A DNA stretch of 64,000 bases. Origin: Nocardia camponoti (GTDB taxonomy: Bacteria > Actinomycetota > Actinomycetes > Mycobacteriales > Mycobacteriaceae). The notes below the pieces were generated by a model, which saw nothing but the letters and a program-made list of their open reading frames with translations, had not been told where the DNA came from and did not search any database. Of this stretch, positions 43,814-51,476 are shown piece by piece; within the stretch, counting starts at the first letter, position 1, and every line of letters starts with the position of its first letter. The stretch is taken from contig NZ_BMMW01000003.1 of assembly GCF_014646135.1 (NCBI RefSeq), positions 186,001 to 250,000 of the forward strand, read 5' to 3'. A program made the translations under genes and the position numbers.

Positions 43814-44227
43814 TTAGACGCGACGCCGCTTGGGCGGACGGCAGCCGTTGTGCGGCTGAGGAGTGACATCAGAGATCGAACCAACTTCGAGGCCAGCGGC
43901 CTGAAGCGAACGGATCGCGGTCTCGCGGCCCGAACCCGGGCCCTTCACGAACACGTCGACCTTCTTGACGCCGTTCTCCTGCGCCTTGCGGGCAGCGTTC
44001 TCGGCAGCGAGCTGCGCGGCGAACGGGGTGCTCTTACGCGAACCCTTGAAACCGACGTGGCCCGACGACGCCCACGAGATGACGTTGCCCTCGGGGTCGG
44101 TGATCGAGACGATCGTGTTGTTGAACGTGCTCTTGATGTGCGCGTGGCCGTGCGGGATGTTCTTCTTATCCCGGCGACGCGACTTCTGAGTCTTCTTCGG
44201 GCCAGCGGCCCGGCTCTTCGGAGGCAT
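43814..44227 (-). CDS. rpsK: 30S ribosomal protein S11
   Basis: 137 residues. Platform protein of the small subunit. Motifs: [63 protein letters not shown] and [17 protein letters not shown]-terminus is basic. 9 bp after rpsM. Confidence 0.98.
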   Translation of the reverse strand: MPPKSRAAGPKKTQKSRRRDKKNIPHGHAHIKSTFNNTIVSITDPEGNVISWASSGHVGFKGSRKSTPFAAQLAAENAARKAQENGVKKVDVFVKGPGSGRETAIRSLQAAGLEVGSISDVTPQPHNGCRPPKRRRV

Positions 44228-44236
44228 ACGCTATCC

Positions 44237-44608
44237 CTACTTCTTCTTGCCGGCGACGGTCTTCTTCGGACCCTTGCGCGTGCGCGCATTGGTCTTGGTG
44301 CGCTGACCACGCACAGGCAGGCCACGACGGTGGCGGATGCCCTGGTAGCAGCCAATCTCGATCTTGCGGCGAATGTCGGCCTGAACCTCGCGGCGCAGGT
44401 CACCTTCGACCTTGAAGTCCGACGCTTCGATGAAGTCGCGGAGCTTGGCAAGATCGTCGTCGCTGAGATCCTTGGAACGCAGGTCAGGGCTGACGCCCGT
44501 CTCGGCGAGGATCTCGGTGGCGCGGGTGCGCCCGATTCCGAAAATGTAGGTCAGCGCGATCTCCATGCGCTTTTCGCGCGGGAGATCAACGCCCATCAGA
44601 CGTGCCAT
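44237..44608 (-). CDS. rpsM: 30S ribosomal protein S13
   Basis: 123 residues. Head protein contacting P-site tRNA and the large subunit. Motifs: [55 protein letters not shown] and a Lys-rich C-terminus. Start ATG at 44608. Confidence 0.98.
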   Translation of the reverse strand: MARLMGVDLPREKRMEIALTYIFGIGRTRATEILAETGVSPDLRSKDLSDDDLAKLRDFIEASDFKVEGDLRREVQADIRRKIEIGCYQGIRHRRGLPVRGQRTKTNARTRKGPKKTVAGKKK

Positions 44609-44677
44609 GTGGCAGGTTCCTTAATGGTTGCGGAGGTCTGCTCCCCGTCCGTCCCCCCGTCATAACAAAGGTGGGGG

Positions 44678-44723
44678 CACCGGCCTCCGTGCCGGTGGCT
44701 GGCGCACGCAACTACACGTGCGC
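44678..44723 (-). terminator. Hairpins between rpmJ and rpsM
   Basis: In the 183-bp gap, 44678-44684 pairs with 44691-44697 (CACCGGC/GCCGGTG) and 44702-44708 pairs with 44717-44723 (GCGCACG/CGTGCGC). No U-tract follows on the minus strand. Possible attenuator of the rpsM operon or RNA stabilising stems. Confidence 0.35.
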
Positions 44724-44791
44724 TGGAGCTGGGAGTTCTTCTTTTTGGCCAATCCGATCCCACGATCGGTGCCAGGTGGTGAGGGGCTAGA

Positions 44792-44905
44792 TCAGCCCTG
44801 ACGCTGCTTGTGACGCAGGTTGTCGCAGATCACCATGACGCGCCCGTGACGGCGAATCACCTTGCACTTCTCGCAGATCTTCTTGACGCTTGGCTGAACC
44901 TTCAC
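44792..44905 (-). CDS. rpmJ: 50S ribosomal protein L36
   Basis: 37 residues, GTG start at 44905: [20 protein letters not shown] followed by [17 protein letters not shown]. The zinc-binding CxxC...C...H set (CEKC, Cys, His) is intact, so this is the zinc-containing C+ form. Found by reading the minus strand in the gap between infA and rpsM. Order infA-rpmJ-rpsM is conserved in Mycobacteriales. Confidence 0.96.
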   Translation of the reverse strand: MKVQPSVKKICEKCKVIRRHGRVMVICDNLRHKQRQG

Positions 44906-45057
44906 GTCCGTCCAATCTGTTTGGGCCCACTGGGGTGTGGACACAGTTTTTCCCCGACCTACTGATCAGGGAAGCCTTGGTCGCGTTGTCGGGAACTGCC
45001 CCGAAACGCGCTGCGACGCCGCGTGCTTTTATTCAAAGCTCGCAGCGTCGGCAAGCA

Positions 45058-45279
45058 TCACTTGTAGCGGTAGACAATCCGGCCACGGCTCAGGTCGTAG
45101 GGAGAGAGCTCCACCACGACTCGGTCCTCGGGGAGGATACGAATGTAGTGCTGCCGCATCTTTCCGCTGATGTGCGCGAGAACCTTGTGGCCGTTCTCGA
45201 GCTCAATCCGGAACATCGCATTGGGCAGCGGTTCGACAACTCGACCCTCGACCTCGATGGCCCCGTCCTTCTTCGCCAT
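45058..45279 (-). CDS. infA: Translation initiation factor IF-1
   Basis: 73 residues; ATG at 45279 gives [20 protein letters not shown], the exact family N-terminus. OB-fold protein that occupies the ribosomal A site during initiation. Ends [10 protein letters not shown]. Upstream frame extension to 45336 is not conserved and rejected. First gene of the leftward ribosomal block. The 152-bp gap to rpmJ has an 8-bp inverted repeat CGCTGCGA/TCGCAGCG at its infA-proximal end. Confidence 0.98.
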
Positions 45280-45579
45280 ATCCTCCGCGATCCCGGTTAC
45301 GCTCAACCTGAGTTGGGTTGCCTGATAGCTGGGCACGTTTGATCAAAGCTCGATCGCACGCGAACAGTCGGCGCGTAGGTGCACCGCCGCTCAAGACTAC
45401 CGGTCGGGCGCGTTTGAGGCAAAAAAGGCCAAAACGCTACACCCCGACGCGGTGTTTCGCATCGGGGGTTTTGAGTTGATGTTCGCCGGTGGGGGCTGCT
45501 CGCGTAAGCTCGCGAACGTTGGCAGTAAAGACAATAGGGCCGAGCAGATCGGGGGAACCCTGGTGAGTGAGTCGCACCG
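45280..45579. promoter_or_regulatory. Divergent intergenic region, infA / EspI-like gene
   Basis: 300 bp with no gene except a 6-codon leader frame at the right end. The left half carries the infA leader. A/T-rich patches at ~45420-45440 and ~45530-45540 (TAAAGACAAT) are the only promoter-like spots, the latter suited to the rightward gene. No RNA gene recognised. Confidence 0.4.
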
Positions 45580-45583
45580 GTGA
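45563..45583 (+). CDS. Possible 6-residue leader frame before the EspI-like gene
   Basis: GTG at 45563, directly after GGGGGAACCC, opens a frame VSESHR that stops at 45581-45583, sharing GTGA with the GTG of the next gene. It has the only good Shine-Dalgarno-like sequence here, so translation of the large protein may be coupled through it. Short and speculative. Confidence 0.3.
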   Translation: MSESHR

Positions 45584-48500
45584 GCCGCAACAACGACAGC
45601 CTACCCATGCTGCCGCCGTGGTTGTCGGAAAGCGAAGTCACTCAGGTTGGGTATGAGGCGCCGGTAGAGAACCTGCCCGCGCGCGATTCGATCGACGACG
45701 AGCCGAAGCGTCGGCGCTTCCTTGGTGGACGGCGTCGGAAGGGTGAGGACGCTGGCTCTGATCGCCAGTCGAGTTCGGCGCCTGAGCGCGATGCCACGTC
45801 TGCGCCCGATGGTGCGTGGGGTGCGGCGCCCGCACCCGAGCGAGGTTCGCAGGCTGCGCCGGAACAGGGTGCGTGGGGTTCGCGACCTGGCCCTGAGCAA
45901 GGTCCTTTGCCAAGTCCCCATCACGAAACTCGGGGTTCGATACCCAACGCCGAGCAGGGTGCTGAACCCACTCCCACTCACGAAACTTGGGCCTCGACAC
46001 CCAACGCCGAGCAGGGTGCGGCAGTTGCGCAGGGTCCTGACTCCGCGCATTCGCCGAACCCGCAGGTTGCCGCGCCGTCGGTGCTGTCGGCTGAGCCTGG
46101 GCCGGAGTGGTCGACGCCCGCGCACCTCACGCCGGAATCTTCGATCGGTGCCGCACCCACGCCTGCGGTGAGTGGCGGCTGGTCGGCGGCTTCCGTCGAC
46201 GAAGACATTGTCGGTTCGTCGGCTGGCCCGTTGTTGTCGCCTCAGCGTTCCCCGCGTTCGGCCGAACCGTCGGCTGACTCAGGACGCGCACCCGTTCCTC
46301 CGCGCTTGACCGGCCCGTCGACCAGCGAGTCTGCGGCGAACCCGGCACCTGTGCGTCCGAATGCGCCCGATAGCGCAGGTCAGGGACAGGAAGCTCCGGC
46401 GCGACTTACCGCACCGACGACCGGAGTCGTACCGACCGCAGGTGCGGGTGCCGCAGAATTCGGGCGCACCCACGAAGCGTCAGCCCGCAGCTCTGCGCCC
46501 GGACTTACATCGCCCGCGCATGCTTTGAACGAGCCCCCACAGACGGACGCTGCGGCGAGCACCGCAGGTGCGGTTTCTGATTCCGGTCTTGTAGCCGAAG
46601 CGCCAGCCCGTAGCTCTGCGGTTCCACCTCGACTTACTTCGCCATCGCCTGCGCCGGACCAACCAACGGCGGCTGGCGTTGCGTCGGCCGAGGCGCCGCT
46701 GGTCGCACCTGCGAAGGTGCCCAGCTCCGCAGCCGGTCCCATGCCGAGGTGGTCCACCGAGCAGGCACCCGATGCGACGCACGCGATGACTCGCGTCGAG
46801 CTCACGGCTGACGATGTCGAAGATGCCGAACCCGCTTCACTCGCTGGTCCTGGGGCGAACGTCAACGCACCGCTCAGCGAGCCGACGGCGCAGCCAACGA
46901 CCAGCGCATCCCCTCCGCAGGTCGGACCGGAAGCTCGGCCGACGGCAGGACCGGCGGCGTCGGCGTCCGTCGATCGCGCTCGTCACAGCGCGCCTGACGA
47001 GGTCAGCGGCTCCCTGCCCCATCGCACCCCCGGTCCCCCATCGACGGCCTTCACCCCACTCGGCCCGCGCCCAGAGCTACCCCCGCCACCACATCAGGCT
47101 GCTGATGCGACCGACGACGCCCCCACGTATTCCGTTGCGCCCCAGCCATATTCGACCTCCGCCGCGCCGACACAACAAGCGAACCTCACAACGCCACCGG
47201 ACAGCCCGCCCACCCCTGATGCGCAATCGGGCGAGTTCGCCCAGCCCAACGGCTGGGGGCAGGTCGGCTCGCCCAGCGCGGAACAGTCCGCCCAGCCAGC
47301 CGTCCCCGCGAACTCGCAATCGGGCGAGTTCGCCCAACCCAACGCCTGGGGACAGGTCGGCACATCCAGCGCGGAGCAGTCCGCCCAGCCAGCCGTCTCC
47401 GCGAACAGTGGTCCCAGCGTGGATGGGCTCGCGAATGAAGCGGCGCGATACAGCGCCCCGCAACACCGCGCTGGTGAAGTGCCGGGCGGTCCGCAAGGCT
47501 GGGGCCAGCGAGACGCAGCTCTTCAGCAAGCCGGGCTAGCTCCTACGACCCCTGCCGACCAGGTCGGGCTCGCTACCCCCAACTCTCAGACGCCCAGCGC
47601 CCAATCGAGCGACTTCGTCCAGCCGACAGCTTGCGGGCAGCCGCCAGCGCAACAGCCGCTCGGCCCGCAGCACGCTCAGGGTGGCTGGAATCAGGTGCCG
47701 AATGGCCCCGCGCAAAACTTCGCCCCGCACGTCGCCGGTCAGTCCGCGCAGGGGTCTGGCGAGTGGCGTCAGCAGTCGCCTGTCGGGCCCGCGCAGACCG
47801 GTGGTGAGTGGAACCAAGTTTCGGTCCCGCCGCAGGAGTCGGGTCCGGCCAGCGAAGCCAGTAACGCTGCGCCGCAATACGGTTGGGGAGAAACGGGCGC
47901 GACCAATGCACCCGAACATGGGACGGCTCAGCCGGGCGATCCCAACAGCCGACAGTCTGCCCAGGCCGACAACCCCACGCCCCAGGCAGGATGGGTACAG
48001 CCGGGCGATCTCAATAGCTGGGGACAAGCGGGCGCAACCAGCGCGCCACAGTCCAACGACGCCGCGCCTCAACGTGCGTCGGCTCAGCCGGACAATGCGA
48101 ATAGCGTTGCCGGGCAACATAGTTGGGGACCCACCGGGCCGCAGTCGGGTCAGGCCAACAACCTCGCGTCCCAACCTGGACGGACGCAGGCGGGGGCCGC
48201 CCAGCCCAACGACCTCGCCGCTCAGTCCGGATGGGGTCAACCCGACCCCAACGCACCCGCATGGGCGCAGTCGGGCGACCCCAACGCACCCCAGCCGAAC
48301 ACCACGCCCCAAGTCGGGTGGGGGCAGCCAAGCAACCCCCACGCGCCCGCGCAACCGAGCAACCCCTATGCACCCGCGCAGTCCAACAACTTCACGGCCC
48401 AACCCGGCTGGGTGAATCCCAACGCACCTGCGCAACCCAACAACTTCGCTCCTGGGTGGGGGCAACCTAACGCTCAACAGGGCTATCAGCAACCTCCGCC

Positions 48501-49395
48501 CTCCCTCGACAACGTCCCCATCCGGCGCGCGAAGAAAGCGCCCGGGGGCGGGTGGCGCAAGGCCGTGCATCACATGTCCGGCGGTGCGATCAATCCGGGG
48601 ATGTCGGCGGAAGAGTTGCGTCTGCAAGAGCTCGTCGCGCGCATCCGGCAACCCGTGCGCGGCGACTACCGCATCGCGGTGCTCTCGCTCAAGGGTGGCG
48701 TTGGAAAGACAACGACCACAACGGGTTTGGGGTCGATCTTCGCCTCGATCCGTGGCGACCGCGTAATCGCCGTCGACGCCAACCCCGACTTCGGCACCCT
48801 CTCACAGCGCGTGGCTTTGCAAACCCGTTCGACCGTCCGCGACCTGCTGCTCGATCCTTCGATCGAACGCTATTCCGATGTCCGCAAGCACACATCGCAA
48901 AGTTCAAGCCGCTTGGAAGTGCTTGCGAGCGAACGTGATCCGGCCGCGTCCGAGTCGTTCAACGACGAGGAATACCGGGCCGTCGCACGCATTTTGCAGC
49001 GCTACTACAACATCATCCTCACCGACTGCGGCACCGGCCTGATGCACTCGGCGATGAACGGCGTGCTCGACCTCGCCCATTCGCTCGTGCTGATCTCCTC
49101 GGCCGCCATCGACGGTGCCCGCAGCGCCGCCGCTACCCTCGACTGGCTTTCCCTGCACGGCCACGACCACCTGGTCCGCAACGCGGTCGTCGTGATCAAC
49201 CTGCCGCGCGAAGGCTCAGCCAACGTGGGCGTGCAGAAGCTGCGCGAGTACTTCCTCGCGAGATGCCGTGCGGTGCACATCATTCCGTTCGACGAGCACC
49301 TGTCCGAGGGCTCCGAAATCGATCTGCATCGGCTCCACAAAGCAACGAAACGCGCGTACGTGGAACTCGCTGCAACGGTGGCCGACGAGTTCTAG
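45580..49395 (+). CDS. EspI-like protein: Pro/Gln/Ala-rich region with C-terminal ParA/MinD ATPase
   Basis: 1271 residues. Residues ~1-985 are low complexity, rich in Pro, Gln, Ala, Ser, Asn and Trp-Gly repeats such as GWGQ. After a short basic link (IRRAKKAPGGGWRKAVHHMSGG) comes a ParA/MinD-like domain with deviant Walker A LKGGVGKTTTT (~1030-1040), DANPDFGTLS, Walker B ILTDCGTG and INLPREG. The layout equals EspI (Rv3876) of ESX-1, a regulator that represses ESX-1 when ATP is low, but is about twice as long. It lies 2 kb from the second ESX locus on the opposite strand to eccC. Stop is directly adjacent to the convergent DUF4254 stop. An alternative start is the ATG of MLPPW at residue 10. 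Confidence 0.88.
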   Translation: MSRNNDSLPMLPPWLSESEVTQVGYEAPVENLPARDSIDDEPKRRRFLGGRRRKGEDAGSDRQSSSAPERDATSAPDGAWGAAPAPERGSQAAPEQGAWGSRPGPEQGPLPSPHHETRGSIPNAEQGAEPTPTHETWASTPNAEQGAAVAQGPDSAHSPNPQVAAPSVLSAEPGPEWSTPAHLTPESSIGAAPTPAVSGGWSAASVDEDIVGSSAGPLLSPQRSPRSAEPSADSGRAPVPPRLTGPSTSESAANPAPVRPNAPDSAGQGQEAPARLTAPTTGVVPTAGAGAAEFGRTHEASARSSAPGLTSPAHALNEPPQTDAAASTAGAVSDSGLVAEAPARSSAVPPRLTSPSPAPDQPTAAGVASAEAPLVAPAKVPSSAAGPMPRWSTEQAPDATHAMTRVELTADDVEDAEPASLAGPGANVNAPLSEPTAQPTTSASPPQVGPEARPTAGPAASASVDRARHSAPDEVSGSLPHRTPGPPSTAFTPLGPRPELPPPPHQAADATDDAPTYSVAPQPYSTSAAPTQQANLTTPPDSPPTPDAQSGEFAQPNGWGQVGSPSAEQSAQPAVPANSQSGEFAQPNAWGQVGTSSAEQSAQPAVSANSGPSVDGLANEAARYSAPQHRAGEVPGGPQGWGQRDAALQQAGLAPTTPADQVGLATPNSQTPSAQSSDFVQPTACGQPPAQQPLGPQHAQGGWNQVPNGPAQNFAPHVAGQSAQGSGEWRQQSPVGPAQTGGEWNQVSVPPQESGPASEASNAAPQYGWGETGATNAPEHGTAQPGDPNSRQSAQADNPTPQAGWVQPGDLNSWGQAGATSAPQSNDAAPQRASAQPDNANSVAGQHSWGPTGPQSGQANNLASQPGRTQAGAAQPNDLAAQSGWGQPDPNAPAWAQSGDPNAPQPNTTPQVGWGQPSNPHAPAQPSNPYAPAQSNNFTAQPGWVNPNAPAQPNNFAPGWGQPNAQQGYQQPPPSLDNVPIRRAKKAPGGGWRKAVHHMSGGAINPGMSAEELRLQELVARIRQPVRGDYRIAVLSLKGGVGKTTTTTGLGSIFASIRGDRVIAVDANPDFGTLSQRVALQTRSTVRDLLLDPSIERYSDVRKHTSQSSSRLEVLASERDPAASESFNDEEYRAVARILQRYYNIILTDCGTGLMHSAMNGVLDLAHSLVLISSAAIDGARSAAATLDWLSLHGHDHLVRNAVVVINLPREGSANVGVQKLREYFLARCRAVHIIPFDEHLSEGSEIDLHRLHKATKRAYVELAATVADEF
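45921..46034 (+). repeat. Tandem 57-bp repeat in the EspI-like gene
   Basis: Two copies of a 57-nt (19-codon) unit start at 45921 and 45978 (THETxxSxPNAEQGA...). The first ~45 nt are nearly identical and the tails diverge. In frame, within the low-complexity region; length variation between strains is expected. Confidence 0.75.
47224..47409 (+). repeat. Tandem 93-bp repeat in the EspI-like gene
   Basis: Two in-frame copies of 93 nt (31 codons) start at 47224 and 47317, encoding QSGEFAQPNxWGQVG..SAEQSAQPAV. They differ at only a few positions, which indicates recent duplication. Confidence 0.85.
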
Positions 49396-49902
49396 TCACC
49401 ATTCGGGCAGTCGACGGCGACCGGCGAGCACATCGCGCACCAAATCGTCGTAGCCGTCGGCTAATTCGGCGAGGCGATGCCATGCGCCGTGCAGGACGTC
49501 GTCGTTGGCCGACAGCGTCATCAACGCCGAATGCGCGCGCACCGAAGCCTCGGCGAGCCGATCTATCACGGCCCCAATGGTTTCGGTGTGAAGCGCCGAC
49601 CCGACGCGATGCTGGCGCACCGAACGCAACACCCAGTCGTCCATGGCGAGCACGAGTTCCCCACGGCGACAGTCGATTTCCCGCAGATCGGCCCCATCGA
49701 AGCGTCGCTCATGCAGCACCGCGAGGTCGCGTGCGAACCACAGCAGTGGACCACCGATCACGCGATGCCCGCGACACGCCCGAACGAGCAAATCCGACAT
49801 CGGCAGTAGACCGGGCTCGACATCCCGCCAACTATCGGGGAACGCAATGACAACCGTAGAACTCTCCGCACCAGCCACGTTGCCTCGCCGTCGTCGCCGC
49901 AC
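49396..49902 (-). CDS. DUF4254-family protein
   Basis: 168 residues from GTG 49902; a second GTG at 49878 preceded by GAGG is a good alternative. Core resembles DUF4254: LAVLHERRFDGADLREIDCRRGELVLAMDDWV, then HTETIGAVIDRLAEASVRAH. All-helical, cytosolic, no catalytic motif. Convergent with the EspI-like gene with no gap and divergent from the GntR regulator (81 bp), which may control it. Function unknown. Confidence 0.8.
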   Translation of the reverse strand: MRRRRRGNVAGAESSTVVIAFPDSWRDVEPGLLPMSDLLVRACRGHRVIGGPLLWFARDLAVLHERRFDGADLREIDCRRGELVLAMDDWVLRSVRQHRVGSALHTETIGAVIDRLAEASVRAHSALMTLSANDDVLHGAWHRLAELADGYDDLVRDVLAGRRRLPEW

Positions 49903-49983
49903 AGCACCGGATCAGGACTTCATTACAATAAACCTCTGAACGCGACTGTCAAGCGAGACCCCTGAGCGCAACGAGGAGCACGG

Positions 49984-50793
49984 ATGGCCGACGGTCCCAC
50001 CTACCTGCGGATCGCGGGTTTCCTGCGCGACGAGATCCGCAGCGGCACATACAAACCGGGCGACCGACTCCCGAGCATCGCCGAATTCGCCGAGCAAATG
50101 CAGGTGTCGATTACGACCTCGCGCAACGCTATTCAGGTGCTCGTCGCTGAAAACCTGGTCTACACGGCCACTTCACGCGGCACGATCGTGCGCAACCAGG
50201 AAGTGCTTGAGTCGGTGGTCACCGACCCGATTCGCCGCGATCGCCCGAAAACCGCGCACGACATCTTCGAGGAAATCGCGCGGGCAGCTAACCGGGTGCC
50301 GTCGAAGGAATTCAGCACGCGAATGGAACCAGCAGACGAACAGGTGGCCCGGTGGCTTGGCGTCGCGCCGGATTCGTGGGTGCTCGCCCGCACGGTTGTG
50401 CAGTTTCTCGACAACGAACCGTGGTCGTGGGAGGTGAGCTTTTACCCCCGCGACCTCGCCGAAGCGGCAGGGATCGACTCCCCCCGCGACATCGGTGAAG
50501 GCACAACCCGCCGCCTCGCCGACCGCGGTTACGGCGAAACCGCCCACCGCGACACCGTGCAGGCCCGCCCGGCAACACCGGAAGAGGCCGCCGTACTCGA
50601 CGTCGCCCCGGGCACGATCCTGCTCGACCACCTCCGCATCGGCGCCACGCACGACCGCGTCACCCGCGCGACCCGCCACCGCTCACTAGCTGGTCAGAAC
50701 CAACTTGCCTACCAGCTAGGCGATCGCAAGGGCGCCGAGGTGATCGCCCGCACTCTCGGAATCTCCCCCGGCTTCGCCGCACCGCTGCCATGA
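49984..50793 (+). CDS. GntR-family transcriptional regulator with UTRA domain
   Basis: 269 residues. N-terminal winged HTH (YLRIAGFLRDEIRSGTYKPGDRLPSIAEFAEQMQVS...), C-terminal UTRA-type effector domain (~90-235, with RTVVQFLDNEPWSWEVSFYPRDLAE and PGTILLDHLRIGATHDRV). Belongs to the HutC subgroup. Starts with ATG after AACGAGGAGCACGG. Overlaps the GNAT gene by ATGA, so the two are coupled. Effector unknown. Confidence 0.93.
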   Translation: MADGPTYLRIAGFLRDEIRSGTYKPGDRLPSIAEFAEQMQVSITTSRNAIQVLVAENLVYTATSRGTIVRNQEVLESVVTDPIRRDRPKTAHDIFEEIARAANRVPSKEFSTRMEPADEQVARWLGVAPDSWVLARTVVQFLDNEPWSWEVSFYPRDLAEAAGIDSPRDIGEGTTRRLADRGYGETAHRDTVQARPATPEEAAVLDVAPGTILLDHLRIGATHDRVTRATRHRSLAGQNQLAYQLGDRKGAEVIARTLGISPGFAAPLP

Positions 50794-51356
50794 CGGTGCG
50801 AATGCGCGCGGCAACGGTGGCTGACCTGCCCCTCATCTGCCGGTTGCGCGTGCAGCGGACGGACTGGCTGACCGCGCGCGGCTCGGATCAGTGGAGCGTC
50901 GCGGGCAACGGCAAGTCGATCGAGATTTTCGCGGTCGCCGTTGGCCGCGCCCTGAACGCGGGCGAAACGTGGATCGCCGAAGTCGACGGCACCCCGGCAG
51001 GAACGATCACCGTCAACCACCGAGCCGACCCTGGCCTTTGGTCACGTGACGAACTGGCCGAGTCGGTCATTGTCCACTTCATGATCGTGGACCTGAGCTT
51101 CGCCGGATGCCGAATCGGCGACGTAATGCTCACGCACGCAACAACATTGGCGCGCGCACAGCAGAAGAACTGGGTCCGGCTTGATGCTTGGACAACCAAC
51201 ACGGGCCTGCATAACTACTACCGCCGAGCTGGCTTTCGCCTGTCCCGCATCGCGAGAACGGCAGCGGGCCCATCGTGCGCTCTATTTGAACGGGCGACGA
51301 CGCTACGCAAATCAAGATCATTAAGCGCCCGGCCGCAAGCACTCAGGGTCGACTGA
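50790..51356 (+). CDS. GNAT-family N-acetyltransferase
   Basis: 188 residues. Acetyl-CoA-dependent transferase fold: MRAATVADLPLICRLRVQRTDWL, GETWIAEVDGTPAGTITV, then FAGCRIGDVMLTHATTLARAQQKNWVRLDAW and NTGLHNYYRRAGF, the typical GNAT C-terminal block. The acetyl-CoA loop (QxxGxG/A) is weak, reading AGCRIGD. The ~25-residue C-terminal basic tail is unusual. Translationally coupled to GntR; substrate unknown. Confidence 0.85.
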   Translation: MTVRMRAATVADLPLICRLRVQRTDWLTARGSDQWSVAGNGKSIEIFAVAVGRALNAGETWIAEVDGTPAGTITVNHRADPGLWSRDELAESVIVHFMIVDLSFAGCRIGDVMLTHATTLARAQQKNWVRLDAWTTNTGLHNYYRRAGFRLSRIARTAAGPSCALFERATTLRKSRSLSARPQALRVD

Positions 51357-51358
51357 CC

Positions 51359-51433
51359 TGGCATATTCGTGCACGTTCGCGGCCCAACCCCCGATTTCGG
51401 GCCGTTCCCGCTCGAACTTGCACGATTATGCCA
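51359..51433. terminator. Long bidirectional hairpin between GNAT gene and eccC
   Basis: Outer arms 51359-51379 and 51413-51433 pair at 19 of 21 positions. An inner stem 51380-51385/51399-51404 (CGGCCC/GGGCCG) extends it. It fills most of the 120-bp convergent gap. No U-tract, but the length and central position fit a shared terminator. Confidence 0.65.
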
Positions 51434-51476
51434 ACGACACGCCCATCCCCCACCTCGCGCGACACGCCGAAAACGC

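Noticed and set aside
45280..45336. N-terminal extension of infA
   Set aside because: IF-1 universally begins MAKKDG- or similar; the extension is not conserved.
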